A DNA stretch of 29,609 bases from positions 1-29,609 of the IMG/VR virus record IMGVR_UViG_3300006735_000146; one strand, written 5' to 3'. Position 1 is the first letter of the stretch, and each line of letters begins with the position of its first letter. The stretch is from a virus. Positions 6,222 through 15,081 of the stretch are shown piece after piece. A model generated the notes under the pieces. The model had not been told where the DNA came from. It saw nothing but the letters and a program-made list of their open reading frames with translations, and ran no database searches. Both the position numbers and the translations under genes were made by a program.

Positions 6222-9200
6222 TTTTATGTTTTCCTTTGCCATGCTTATAATTTTTTTGAATTTCGGTAGCTGATAATTCACGATTATAAAATTTTACTTC
6301 ATCGACTAACCCATCAAAAAAATTACCATTTCCCTCGTGTGTGCCTATGTATAAATAAGGATTAGTAATCTGAATTGAATTTGCTAATGTCTCTGGAGAA
6401 CCATCATCAATATATATTTTTGTTTGAGTATCATCATCAACTAAAGTTAGATAATACCATCTATCTGTAGACAATGTTGCAGTTGTGTACAACGCACTCC
6501 AACTACCGCTATAATAACTGCTTATAACTTTACCATCTCCATGTAATCCTAAATATCTTTCATTACTGCTATCAACTTGTATAATTCTTATCCAATTCGA
6601 TAAAGAGTTTGCTTTAATCCAACAAGAAATTGTATAAACTGAATAAGTAGTATTTGTGAAGTTAGCTTTTACATATTCACTACTACCATTTAACCTTAAC
6701 ACATTGCCACTTGGATTTTTTAACGGAAATCCTAATCCATCTTTGTTAGAGTTTAATCCCTCACGAATTGTGATTGAGTCTGGTGTACCCGCAACATTGC
6801 CTGTGTTGCCTGTGTTTAGTGTAGGATTACCACTTGTTGTACCATGATTACCATTACCACTTAAATCTTTTACTGTTGTAGCATTATCAAATTTAAAATA
6901 TGCAAGTAAATTAGAATTACTTGAATGGTCTGCGTTTATGCCTTGATTAAATTCGTTAAGTAAAAAAGGAGTATTTTTTAAATCAGAATAAACTGCAAAT
7001 TGAGCAATATCTATATTACAACTTCGAGAACCACCATCATATCCTATATGTAATGGTTCAGTATAAGCAGTAGCAGTTCCATTAGATGTAAAGTTTACAG
7101 TTTGTTCAACTCCATCTACATAAAATTTACATCCATATATATCATCAGCATCTAAAACAACTGCAAAATAATGCCATGCCCCATCATCTTGAGCCGATGT
7201 ATCGTTCCAATATCTATACCTTGAACCACCCATATATAATAATGGTCTATTACTGCTAAAATTAAAATGAAATCCTCCGATATGTTGACCGCCATTTCCA
7301 AATACACCTCCATTTTCTCCCGTTTCTGATGACTTTGCCCAAAATGTATAAGTAGCATCAGTTAAAGAAGTAATAGCGTTAGTAACTACTTCATCATTTA
7401 TTCCATCAAAGTTTAAATAACTCCACCCTCTTCTATCTTGCCATGTAGATACGCCATCGTTGCGCCAGTAACCTAATAAATTTCCAGACTTGGAGTGCGT
7501 AGTAGCATCTTTTATTACAGAATCTGCAAATAACTCATTTACTTCAGCTTGAGTCAAAGCATGATTCCATAAACTTAATTCATCAACTATACCATATGCT
7601 CTGTATGATTCTGAACCACCAGCATCCATTCCTACTCTCATGTCTGTATGGGAAGCACTAAGAGGTGCAGTTGTATTAGATTTGGAATCTGTTTTTGTTA
7701 AGACACCATTAATGTAAAAATTCCATGTACTACCATCACAAGTAAAAACTATATGATTAAATTTTGCATCGTCTGCATAAGCACCATATTGATATATTGT
7801 GTGAGCTGTATTGCTATTTTCAAGATAAACATAATATCTTCCACCCGCATTTCTATATAGCTTTAAATAATCAGTATATGTACCCTCTGTAATATCAAGT
7901 ATTGTCTGTATAGTATCAGTATTTTGACCATAGTGGGTAAGGCTAAAGCTAAATTTTGTTGAGGCAAAAGCACCTCCAATATTTTCCCATAATACTTCAG
8001 AACCACTTCCATCATTACCATTAAATCTTAATTTCTCATTGTACTTAACCAATGGGATCTGTGGAATAACTGGTTCATTTTGAGCAGTAGTAAAGCCAGT
8101 TGAGGATATTCCTACTTCTTTAACTGAAACGCTATTTATACTTCCTGTAAACCCTGTGCAATTAAAAGCAAATGAAGTATTTGAAGTTCCCGCAGTTATA
8201 TTAACTGTATGAACTGCTTGGCTACTTATAGCACTACTTTGTGTTCCATGTGCATATACTTTAAAACTTCCAGATGTGTAATCTGAAACATCAACAATTA
8301 CTTGATAATTTTTACTATTAGTTAATAAGCCATCTCTTCTATTTAATGCACTATTATTACTAAATACTAATTTATTTCCTGTAATTGTAGAGCCACTTAA
8401 ATTCCAAAATCCTGTATTTGATGTAAATTCTCTATCAGCAGAATTTGTAATCAACTCATCCCCAAAGAAATTTGTAGTAGCATGGTTGCCCATGAGGACT
8501 TCTTTGATTGAAATATTTTCTATAGTAAAATTATTACTACCATTTGTATAAGCATAAAATGCAGTATATGTACCTGCAGGAATAATGTATTCTGTGTATG
8601 TTCCATTTGCATTTTGCTCTGTTCCAAAAGTACCACCTAATCTTGGTCTTACACTTCCACTTACATAATTACTAACAGTAAACACTACTTTATATAGCTT
8701 TCCAGATATTACAGATGGTGAGTCTTGAATGTTTGTAAATTGAGTTGATGTATTAAATATTAAAGAACCATTAGAAACTGTTATACCACTAACTGAACCC
8801 CAATTAGTTCCAGATATAGACTCACTACCCAACTTCTTCTCACTATGGTCATACACAATGCTTTGTGGACTTTCGGGGTTAGCTTCACACATGGGATACC
8901 AAGCTACTAATGTTGATGGACTTGGTACAGACTCTGGCTTAAGGTATTGTAATTGTACCTCTGCTTCTGTTAATGCAGATGAGTAAACTTTAAAATCTGA
9001 AATAGAGCCATTTAAATAATTACCCGCTCTTCTACCGATGTACATATTTATACTGTCATTATCAATAGCACCAGAGTGAGAGCTTGTTCCATCTAATTTA
9101 CCATTTACATACCATGCTTGATTAGAGCCATTATGAGTAAAAGCAAGATGAGTCCAAGAACCAACTGGTATTGCAGTAGCTCCAACAGTATTTTTTCCAG

Positions 9201-9495
9201 CATTACTTATATTGCAATCAAAATTTATAAAGTTATTATAAATATATATTGACCAATTACGATTAGAGCTTTCATCATCTCTTGAACATATATGTATTGT
9301 TCCAGATACATTTCGATAAAACCAAAAAGAAATAGTCATATTTGACCTTGTAGTTGAGGTCAAGTCTCCGCAATCTAAATAATCAGCTACCCCATCAAAT
9401 ACTAATCCTCTACCGCCATATACCTCGGCTCTTGAAGCCACATCTGCTGTAAGTTTAGGAGAGTTTGCGTACCCGCTTTGTATCGTTGTAGCCAT
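6214..9495 (-). CDS. Giant LamG-repeat tail/fibre protein, 1093 aa
   Basis: 1093 aa made of repeated concanavalin-A-like (LamG/laminin-G-3 type) jelly rolls. The repeating signature is a start such as LVFDGVADYLDCGD, then a TISFWF-type strand, a WHYFAVVLD-type strand, FYVDG and a closing VKFYNRELSATEIQ-type segment. I count four units, beginning near residues 29, 480, 690 and 930. Between the first two are jelly-roll modules of another type ending in ISIKEV and VSVKEV, like carbohydrate-binding modules. Such proteins bind glycans and would serve as receptor-binding fibres or head decorations. The start overlaps the stop of the preceding LamG gene by one base. The C-terminus is basic (HGKGKHKND). 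No signal peptide or catalytic motif is evident. Confidence 0.82.
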   Translation of the reverse strand: MATTIQSGYANSPKLTADVASRAEVYGGRGLVFDGVADYLDCGDLTSTTRSNMTISFWFYRNVSGTIHICSRDDESSNRNWSIYIYNNFINFDCNISNAGKNTVGATAIPVGSWTHLAFTHNGSNQAWYVNGKLDGTSSHSGAIDNDSINMYIGRRAGNYLNGSISDFKVYSSALTEAEVQLQYLKPESVPSPSTLVAWYPMCEANPESPQSIVYDHSEKKLGSESISGTNWGSVSGITVSNGSLIFNTSTQFTNIQDSPSVISGKLYKVVFTVSNYVSGSVRPRLGGTFGTEQNANGTYTEYIIPAGTYTAFYAYTNGSNNFTIENISIKEVLMGNHATTNFFGDELITNSADREFTSNTGFWNLSGSTITGNKLVFSNNSALNRRDGLLTNSKNYQVIVDVSDYTSGSFKVYAHGTQSSAISSQAVHTVNITAGTSNTSFAFNCTGFTGSINSVSVKEVGISSTGFTTAQNEPVIPQIPLVKYNEKLRFNGNDGSGSEVLWENIGGAFASTKFSFSLTHYGQNTDTIQTILDITEGTYTDYLKLYRNAGGRYYVYLENSNTAHTIYQYGAYADDAKFNHIVFTCDGSTWNFYINGVLTKTDSKSNTTAPLSASHTDMRVGMDAGGSESYRAYGIVDELSLWNHALTQAEVNELFADSVIKDATTHSKSGNLLGYWRNDGVSTWQDRRGWSYLNFDGINDEVVTNAITSLTDATYTFWAKSSETGENGGVFGNGGQHIGGFHFNFSSNRPLLYMGGSRYRYWNDTSAQDDGAWHYFAVVLDADDIYGCKFYVDGVEQTVNFTSNGTATAYTEPLHIGYDGGSRSCNIDIAQFAVYSDLKNTPFLLNEFNQGINADHSSNSNLLAYFKFDNATTVKDLSGNGNHGTTSGNPTLNTGNTGNVAGTPDSITIREGLNSNKDGLGFPLKNPSGNVLRLNGSSEYVKANFTNTTYSVYTISCWIKANSLSNWIRIIQVDSSNERYLGLHGDGKVISSYYSGSWSALYTTATLSTDRWYYLTLVDDDTQTKIYIDDGSPETLANSIQITNPYLYIGTHEGNGNFFDGLVDEVKFYNRELSATEIQKNYKHGKGKHKND

Positions 9496-12269
9496 TATTT
9501 AAGCACTCCTGTATTTGAAGTTATTTTTTTAATTGAAAGATGGCTAATTACTGTAACTACACCATTTGAATAAACAGATAAGGCAGATGAAGTGTTTCCA
9601 TTTATATATACTATATGTGTTCCAGTAGAAGTAATTCCAAATCCATGATAAAAATTCACTACAGTTCCATTTCTTACTATTCCAGCATGTAAAAAATTCT
9701 CACAAGAATCTATAGTTATTGTCATTTTGTATATAGCACTTGCATCATCAAAAACATTATTTTGAGACAAATAAGGGGAAAAGCCACCACTCCCATTATG
9801 TGTTACAGTTCCTGCACTAATATCTATTGCCCATCTATTACCAGTTTCTGTTGGTGCAAGACTCCACACATCTGTTGTAGTAAAATCTGTATTAGTTACT
9901 CTTTCTTCACTTGTCTCCCCTGTAGTTACATCTTGAGTAACACCATTTGCTGAACTATCAGCATCAAGGGGATAGTACGCAACGAGGTCGTTAGTGACGA
10001 CTTGAGCAGTAATACTATCAATCGTCATTACAGGGTTTATTGCTCTGAATTGAAAATTACCAGCACCATCAGATACAAAATACCAAGTGTGAGTACCAAC
10101 TCCATTAGATGAATCAATTCCAAATCTTACTGATGTTAAAGCAGAACCACCTTGATGAGATATTGAACCACTTGTGTATGAAGAACAAACTATTGTTACT
10201 TTAATTAAATCTGAAGTGTTCCAAGAATATCCAGAATGTGATAGAGATGGATAATTAGTTGTTCCCGAAGATGCTCCATCAAATACCATTTTACCATTAA
10301 ATGTAATATCTGAAGAAGGATAACTATTTAAAGTAACTCCACTACCATCAGAAAAATCATGTGTTAAAACATTACTACCCAATGTACTCTTAACATCTGC
10401 GGGTATCTTGGCATAGGAAGTGGATTCCATGACGGATTGGATTTGTGCTTGGGTTAATGCACCTTGCCAAATTCCTACTTGGCTAATAGAGCCATTAAAT
10501 CTTCTATCCATACCTGCTTCTCTTGCACCAATAGTTAAAGAAACATTATCATTGTCTATTGATCCTGTAGATGCGTCTGAATCTTCTAAAATGCCATTAA
10601 TATATAATTTTAAATTAGAACCATCATAAGTACCTGCAATATGATACCACTCATTTGCACTAATAATCGTACTGCTACCTACTTGAGTATCGCTTAATCC
10701 TTTGCAATTCCAAAATATTTTTTCATCTGTGTATAAATCAAAATAGTAATTTCTATTTGTACCATCATCTCTTCCTACTAACAAAGCATGTTGATTTATT
10801 GCATCTGCTTTAATCCAAGCACTTAAAGTAATTGAATTTGTTATATCAAAATCTGTGCTATCTCCTAAATCAATATAATCTGAACTACCATTAAAACTCG
10901 CACTACCATTTCCAATCGCATCTGCTTGTGATTCAGCAATGTCTATCGCCCGTGGTAAAACGGGTGAATTATTTCCATATACTGATGTGGTAGTTGTTGC
11001 TCCTTGAGTTAGTGTCGCATCATAGTGGTTATTATTATTAGATATACTAATGCCACCACCACCCGCATTATTAGTCACTTTTTTAAGAGATATAGTTTTA
11101 AAATGAAGTTCTACACTTGTAGATGCACTCCTAATCCATAAGTAATTTTTTCCTGTTGCGTGAAAAAAATACCCAGTAATTGTTTTTTCAGATGCACTAC
11201 CATCGCTACCACTCCAATAACCTTCTTTCCATTTTACATCAGAATCTGCAAAACCATAACTACTTCCCACACCTAAAGCAATTTGTTGAGCGTGTTGTCC
11301 ATCTACTCTTGTATAAGTTATTTCGAGTTTATATAATTGATTTGCTATTAATGGTTCTAATACAGAGGCATTAATGCCATTAATCGCTACTTTTGCTACT
11401 ACAACATTTTTAATTTTTAAAGCACCTTCTGAATAAATTCCTGTATCTGCAAAAGCTGAATCAGTACCACCACTATGAAAAGTCCAAGCACCTTGAGTTG
11501 CAAGACTTCCATTATTAGCCATTACCTCTGTGTATTCTGTTGTTCCATGACTATTTAAATAAATGTTAGTTGGAAATGAAGTAGTAATTGCTCCAGTACC
11601 AATAGCGGGTGTATCCATACGACCAGTAGCGTCTACACTATCAAGAGACTGCCACATTTCTAAACTTGTTTTTTCTACAGAGCCTAACTGACTGTAAGAC
11701 TTGTTCATAACGGATTGGACTTCTTCGGGAGATAAAGCTCTTGACCAAATACCAAGATTTGCCATATTAAATATTGCTCCCGCACTTGAATAACCAATAG
11801 TATCTAATGCAAAAGTATGCGTACTTGTATGCGTACCACTTGCGATTGCATTTAAATATGTTTTAATATTTCCATTAACATCTCTTGCAAATACAATATG
11901 ACACCATGTATTATGAGGAGTGTTACTTATTATTGCTTTGTATGCTCCATTAATTCTAATGGTAACTTGTCCATTATGATCTTTAACCAAAATATCATTA
12001 GATGAGCCAGGTGTACTATCTTTTAAAATTAGTTTATAATCAGATTGAGTATCACCTTTAAACCAAAACCCAACAGTAAAAGCATCAGTCAAAGTTATTT
12101 TAGAAAATGAAATCTGTTCTCCCGAATCAAACGATGTCGAACCCCCTGATGGAAATGCAAGAGTGTCTGACCTATTTGATTTGAAGTCGAGGTATAACTT
12201 GAGGTTGTCCTTAACGTATGTTAAGAGGGATGCTCCCCCTTTAGCTACGCTTACTGCTAATCCGAGCAT
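9495..12269 (-). CDS. Large LamG-repeat tail/fibre protein, 924 aa
   Basis: 924 aa. The N-terminus (MLGLAVSVAKGGASLLTYVK) could be a virion anchor or assembly tag. Two LamG-type domains follow, near residues 35-190 (FTVGFWFKGD, closing LGIWSRALSPEEVQSVM) and 455-620 (SFNGSSDYIDLGD, ITLSAWIKAD, closing VGIWQGALTQAQIQSVM). Between and after them are carbohydrate-binding-like jelly rolls ending ISLKKV and LSIKKI, the same modules as in the neighbouring 1093-aa protein. The two genes therefore look like diverged duplicates sharing domain cassettes. Role inferred: glycan adhesion at the tail or capsid. It precedes its partner with a one-base stop/start overlap, so the two are probably made in fixed ratio. 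Confidence 0.82.
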   Translation of the reverse strand: MLGLAVSVAKGGASLLTYVKDNLKLYLDFKSNRSDTLAFPSGGSTSFDSGEQISFSKITLTDAFTVGFWFKGDTQSDYKLILKDSTPGSSNDILVKDHNGQVTIRINGAYKAIISNTPHNTWCHIVFARDVNGNIKTYLNAIASGTHTSTHTFALDTIGYSSAGAIFNMANLGIWSRALSPEEVQSVMNKSYSQLGSVEKTSLEMWQSLDSVDATGRMDTPAIGTGAITTSFPTNIYLNSHGTTEYTEVMANNGSLATQGAWTFHSGGTDSAFADTGIYSEGALKIKNVVVAKVAINGINASVLEPLIANQLYKLEITYTRVDGQHAQQIALGVGSSYGFADSDVKWKEGYWSGSDGSASEKTITGYFFHATGKNYLWIRSASTSVELHFKTISLKKVTNNAGGGGISISNNNNHYDATLTQGATTTTSVYGNNSPVLPRAIDIAESQADAIGNGSASFNGSSDYIDLGDSTDFDITNSITLSAWIKADAINQHALLVGRDDGTNRNYYFDLYTDEKIFWNCKGLSDTQVGSSTIISANEWYHIAGTYDGSNLKLYINGILEDSDASTGSIDNDNVSLTIGAREAGMDRRFNGSISQVGIWQGALTQAQIQSVMESTSYAKIPADVKSTLGSNVLTHDFSDGSGVTLNSYPSSDITFNGKMVFDGASSGTTNYPSLSHSGYSWNTSDLIKVTIVCSSYTSGSISHQGGSALTSVRFGIDSSNGVGTHTWYFVSDGAGNFQFRAINPVMTIDSITAQVVTNDLVAYYPLDADSSANGVTQDVTTGETSEERVTNTDFTTTDVWSLAPTETGNRWAIDISAGTVTHNGSGGFSPYLSQNNVFDDASAIYKMTITIDSCENFLHAGIVRNGTVVNFYHGFGITSTGTHIVYINGNTSSALSVYSNGVVTVISHLSIKKITSNTGVLK

Positions 12270-12273
12270 TGAT

Positions 12274-12582
12274 CTAGCCTAAGTAACAGATACAAAGACC
12301 AGTAGCTAAAGTGACTGCACTCCAATTACCAAATATTGTGACCCCTTGAGGTATTGTATCAGAACTAGTTAAAGAGTTGCCATGTGTAGATGTTCCTGTA
12401 CCAGTTATATCTGCTGATGATTGTGTCATTGTTGTAAATGTACAATCCTCAAACATTGTTATTGCTACTACCTTTTTATCTCCGATACTAGCTACTGATT
12501 CACCATCATCTAGAACAGCAGAACCTACTTGTCCTAATCCTACATTATTAGCTTCATTTACTGAATATGTATTAATTGCCAT
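12274..12582 (-). CDS. Small beta-rich virion protein, 102 aa
   Basis: 102 aa with a strong ribosome site (AAGGAGAAACAAG directly before ATG). The sequence is Ser/Thr/Gly-rich with short strands (KKVVAITMFEDCTFTTMTQS; IPQGVTIFGNWSAVTLATGL). It has no transmembrane segment. This composition is common in small phage head-decoration or tail-attached proteins, often a trimeric beta fold at the base of fibres. It ends 4 nt before the 924-aa LamG gene, so it may be a fibre adaptor. I do not recognise a family. Confidence 0.6.
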   Translation of the reverse strand: MAINTYSVNEANNVGLGQVGSAVLDDGESVASIGDKKVVAITMFEDCTFTTMTQSSADITGTGTSTHGNSLTSSDTIPQGVTIFGNWSAVTLATGLCICYLG

Positions 12583-12638
12583 CTTGTTTCTCCTTGCTTA
12601 TGACTTACCGAGCGTGACTTGTCTCATGGTCATATTGG

Positions 12639-13055
12639 TTAAAAATCATATGGAACTATTGAAGGCGTAGAGCCTTGCATATCTGTGTTTGTGTATTCCC
12701 TACCATCGTTAATACACATGTTCCATTTGTTTTCAAAATATTGTGCTAATTGAATAGCTTCAGGTTTCATTTCGTAACCTTTCATAATAACGTAATGCGT
12801 TAAAGCATCATGAAAATCAACAGGGATGTTTGGAGTTTCATTCATTCCAATTCCTGTACCTATATCTTCAGCTATAAAATCTTCATCATAAACTGAACCA
12901 TATACTTTTATTTCTTTACTTGCTTCTAAGTGAGTATAAGATACATTGTCTCCTATTCTTGAATAGGTAGCTAACCCCAATTGAGGGTCATTAACTTCAT
13001 TTGAAGATTCTGACTCTGTTTCTATCCACCATACTTTTTCTGTTATATTTGGCAT
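12639..13055 (-). CDS. Neck / head-tail connector protein, 138 aa
   Basis: 138 aa. After a beta-rich first half (KVWWIETESESSNEV; ASKEIKVYGSVYDEDF) comes a helical C-terminus, IPVDFHDALTHYVIMKGYEM then AIQLAQYFENKWNMCINDGR. This resembles the C-terminal part of small phage neck proteins, where a helix after PxxxHxAL packs in a ring. The start overlaps the upstream adaptor gene's stop (TAATG). Two more connector-type genes lie immediately upstream, so this is probably the third component of the head-tail junction. The exact counterpart in other phages is not clear. Confidence 0.6.
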   Translation of the reverse strand: MPNITEKVWWIETESESSNEVNDPQLGLATYSRIGDNVSYTHLEASKEIKVYGSVYDEDFIAEDIGTGIGMNETPNIPVDFHDALTHYVIMKGYEMKPEAIQLAQYFENKWNMCINDGREYTNTDMQGSTPSIVPYDF

Positions 13056-13327
13056 TATGAGTTACTGTATTTGTCAGGACGACCTGATAGTTGACTAATT
13101 TCTGTTTTATCAAACTCTACTCGTTCAATCTTAATAAACTTTTTTCCTAGAGCGTCTATATCATAATATCTTTTATTTAAAACGCTAGTAGTGACGCATT
13201 GCGTTTGAAGTATTTCTGTTTTTCTACAAAACACATCTAAAGCTTGATTTAAATACAAACGTATTTGCGCTTCTCCCATTTCTGGATGATGTTGTTGTAT
13301 AATTTCAATCATTTGTGCTTGTGTCAT
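13055..13327 (-). CDS. Small head-tail adaptor protein, 90 aa
   Basis: 90 aa, starting MTQAQMIEIIQQHHPEMGEA, then IRLYLNQALDVFCRKTEI and a short beta part (RYYDIDALGKKFIKIERVEF). Short proteins beginning with a helical segment, then the NxAxxxFxxxTxI-like pattern and a beta hairpin, are typical of phage head-tail adaptors that dock under the portal (P22 gp4 and gp6/gp7-type connectors). Both ends overlap neighbours: ATGA with the upstream gene and TAATG with the downstream gene. The call rests on pattern and position. Confidence 0.62.
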   Translation of the reverse strand: MTQAQMIEIIQQHHPEMGEAQIRLYLNQALDVFCRKTEILQTQCVTTSVLNKRYYDIDALGKKFIKIERVEFDKTEISQLSGRPDKYSNS

Positions 13328-14433
13328 GCTTGTACACCTCTAAGTATTTGAGCTTTTTCATTATACATTAAAGTGAGTTTATCGTACTGTGCTATAAACC
13401 AATTGTATTTAGTTGTAGCTCGTTGTAATGCACTTGCAAATACTGTATTTTTTGCAGATAACTCTTCTTGATGAGTTTGTATATATGTACCAATTTTTTG
13501 TAATTGAGCAGATGCTAGTTCAACATCTTCATCTGTTTGTATCATATCACCTGCAACTTCAAACCAATCGCTAAAATCAAGCTTAGTGCCATCAGCAGAA
13601 GCATCATTAGTTAGCGTAGCAGTTAACTCTTCAGTTGCACCAGCTATTGTTGGTTTAGTTATTCCTGCAGGTAACTGAGCAAACTCTTCATACATAGACC
13701 TAATTAAATATTTTCTTGCAGCACCTATTACAATAAAATCCTCAGCTTGAATTGGAAGATCGGTAGTTGATACCATATTATATTTAACAATTGGATATGT
13801 TAAGCCTACTATTTCACCTTGCTCATATCCATTGACAAGTGGCCTTATATGAATATTGCCACTTTTAATAAAATAAACTGGACTTCTTTTTGTTGCAAAA
13901 TGTATTGAATTAGAGTCGTTAGACTGCTGAACTAAACCACTAGGTATAAGTTTTGCACTATAACCATCTCTATTAACTTCTAATAGTTTAAATTTTCTAG
14001 TATTAAACGAATGTTCTAATACTTTCATTATATCTCTGCCACCAGCAACAATATCAGCAGTAGTACCATTTACTGCTCGTTCTATCTCAATATCATTAGC
14101 ATTTACAGCCAATACTTTCATTCTTTCTGGGTATGTAGTACTGCTACTTTTACTTGCTATAATATCACCTACTTTTAGATTACCACCACTTGTAGTAGGT
14201 AATGTAGTTAATGTAGCAGAATGATTTGTACTTCCACCTACATTTTTGCCAGAATCATTAAAAAGTTCACCATCTTTCATTCTATGTGTAGATGATGCTG
14301 ACACAAGCATTTCTGGATTCATAATATCAATTGCATTTACAGCTTCTTCACTGAGCCATTCAGTTAATGCATTATTATCAGTAACTGCTGTTCCTACTAA
14401 ATCTTGTATTCTTATTGCAAATGTTAAAGTCAT
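13324..14433 (-). CDS. Phage structural protein of the neck region, 369 aa
   Basis: 369 aa. The N-terminus (RIQDLVGTAVTDNNALTEWL) and central part look like a tail-completion or connector protein: DIIASKSSSTTYPERMKVLA is a small beta-barrel-like insertion. The C-terminal half is helical (AEDFIVIGAARKYLIRSMYE; then a coiled stretch LQKIGTYIQTHQEELSA ... YDKLTLMYNEKAQILRG). It sits between the head genes and the small adaptor genes and overlaps the next gene (ATGA). No Shine-Dalgarno is visible before its ATG, and an in-frame TAA lies two codons upstream, so the start is fixed unless a later one is used. Role by context: head-tail junction. Confidence 0.62.
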   Translation of the reverse strand: MTLTFAIRIQDLVGTAVTDNNALTEWLSEEAVNAIDIMNPEMLVSASSTHRMKDGELFNDSGKNVGGSTNHSATLTTLPTTSGGNLKVGDIIASKSSSTTYPERMKVLAVNANDIEIERAVNGTTADIVAGGRDIMKVLEHSFNTRKFKLLEVNRDGYSAKLIPSGLVQQSNDSNSIHFATKRSPVYFIKSGNIHIRPLVNGYEQGEIVGLTYPIVKYNMVSTTDLPIQAEDFIVIGAARKYLIRSMYEEFAQLPAGITKPTIAGATEELTATLTNDASADGTKLDFSDWFEVAGDMIQTDEDVELASAQLQKIGTYIQTHQEELSAKNTVFASALQRATTKYNWFIAQYDKLTLMYNEKAQILRGVQA

Positions 14434-14509
14434 ATTTAATTAAAGCTTAGGGAGCAGAAAATTAACCTTGGTTTCACCGACCTTGATCCTCTTCGCCACC
14501 CCCATTTTT
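14434..14509. other. Short gap before the 369-aa neck gene
   Basis: The stretch is visibly richer in G+C than its surroundings (GGGGGTGGCGAAGAGGATC on the minus strand). A 21-codon minus-strand frame (14505 to 14440) begins MGVAKRIKVGETK and ends LLPKL. It has no ribosome site and is in frame with the 369-aa gene, separated only by TAA and two codons. I cannot tell whether it is a miniprotein or a broken N-terminus of the next gene. Confidence 0.25.
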
Positions 14510-14608
14510 TTATAAAATTTTAATAGGTTTTCTTAGAGCGTCCATAACTGGGTCTTTTTTTTTACTCGGTTTGACCGCTTTCTTTTTTACTGTTTTCTTT
14601 TTTGCCAT
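14510..14608 (-). CDS. 32-aa Lys-rich basic miniprotein
   Basis: A short gene with an excellent ribosome site (GAGGAAATT before ATG). It encodes MAKKKTVKKKAVKPSKKKDP followed by VMDALRKPIKIL. Nearly half the first 18 residues are Lys. A very basic tail with a short hydrophobic end would suit binding to packaged DNA or the inner capsid; small Lys-rich proteins between capsid and connector genes are known in other tailed phages. It follows a 7-bp hairpin at 14625-14643. The ribosome site and the context make it likely real; the function is inferred. Confidence 0.55.
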   Translation of the reverse strand: MAKKKTVKKKAVKPSKKKDPVMDALRKPIKIL

Positions 14609-14624
14609 AATTTCCTCGCAAGAG

Positions 14625-14643
14625 GAGGGGCATAAAGCCCCTC
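14625..14643 (-). other. Intercistronic hairpin GAGGGGC/GCCCCTC
   Basis: A perfect 7-bp stem with a 5-nt loop lies between the small head-protein gene and the Lys-rich miniprotein gene. On the minus strand no U-tract follows. Instead the Shine-Dalgarno GAGGAAATT of the next gene comes directly after it, so it is more likely an mRNA-stability or translation-modulating hairpin than a full terminator. Leaky termination to reduce downstream expression is possible. Confidence 0.5.
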
Positions 14644-14658
14644 ACTCTTTATTTTCTA

Positions 14659-15069
14659 TTAACCAGCGGCAGTTATATGCCCATCATCTAAAGCATGAGC
14701 CATTACATACCAAGTGCTACCATCGCAAATCATATGTATTCTGTCTCCTTGTGCAGCAGTACTACCAACAAAAGTAACTTTATCTGTAGGGTCTGCTGTA
14801 TAACCAAGAGATTGACTATTTTCACCACCCATAAATCCAATAATTGAATCTGCTGGGTCACTAACAATGTCAAAATCACTGCTTCCTTCTGTGCCTAGGA
14901 TAAAAAGTCCTTCCCATCCTTTAGCACCACTAGCTGCAGGTAGAGTAACATCATATGCCCCTGCTTGGGAACATATAAATGTTTTACCACTATCTGCTAT
15001 CTGTAGTGTTTGACTTGATGCTAATGTCTTAACTCCACCACTTGAACCACCTAAATAAGGTCTAGCCAT
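14659..15069 (-). CDS. Small head-associated protein (decoration candidate), 136 aa
   Basis: 136 aa with a strong ribosome site (GGGAGGTTTATT before ATG), directly after the capsid gene (12-nt gap). The N-terminus is Gly/Ser-rich (MARPYLGGSSGGVKTLASSQ). A beta-rich fold follows, with DSGKTFICSQAGAYDVTLPA, the strand pattern seen in head-decoration or fibre proteins with a DGSTWYVMA-type closing strand (residues about 117-125). No catalytic motif is present. Position next to the major capsid protein supports a decoration or cement function; a short fibre at the capsid surface is the alternative. Confidence 0.6.
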   Translation of the reverse strand: MARPYLGGSSGGVKTLASSQTLQIADSGKTFICSQAGAYDVTLPAASGAKGWEGLFILGTEGSSDFDIVSDPADSIIGFMGGENSQSLGYTADPTDKVTFVGSTAAQGDRIHMICDGSTWYVMAHALDDGHITAAG

Positions 15070-15081
15070 AATAAACCTCCC

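Noticed and set aside
14440-14505. 21-codon frame MGVAKRIKVGETK... as a gene
   Set aside because: No ribosome site and too short to judge; kept only as a note on the gap.
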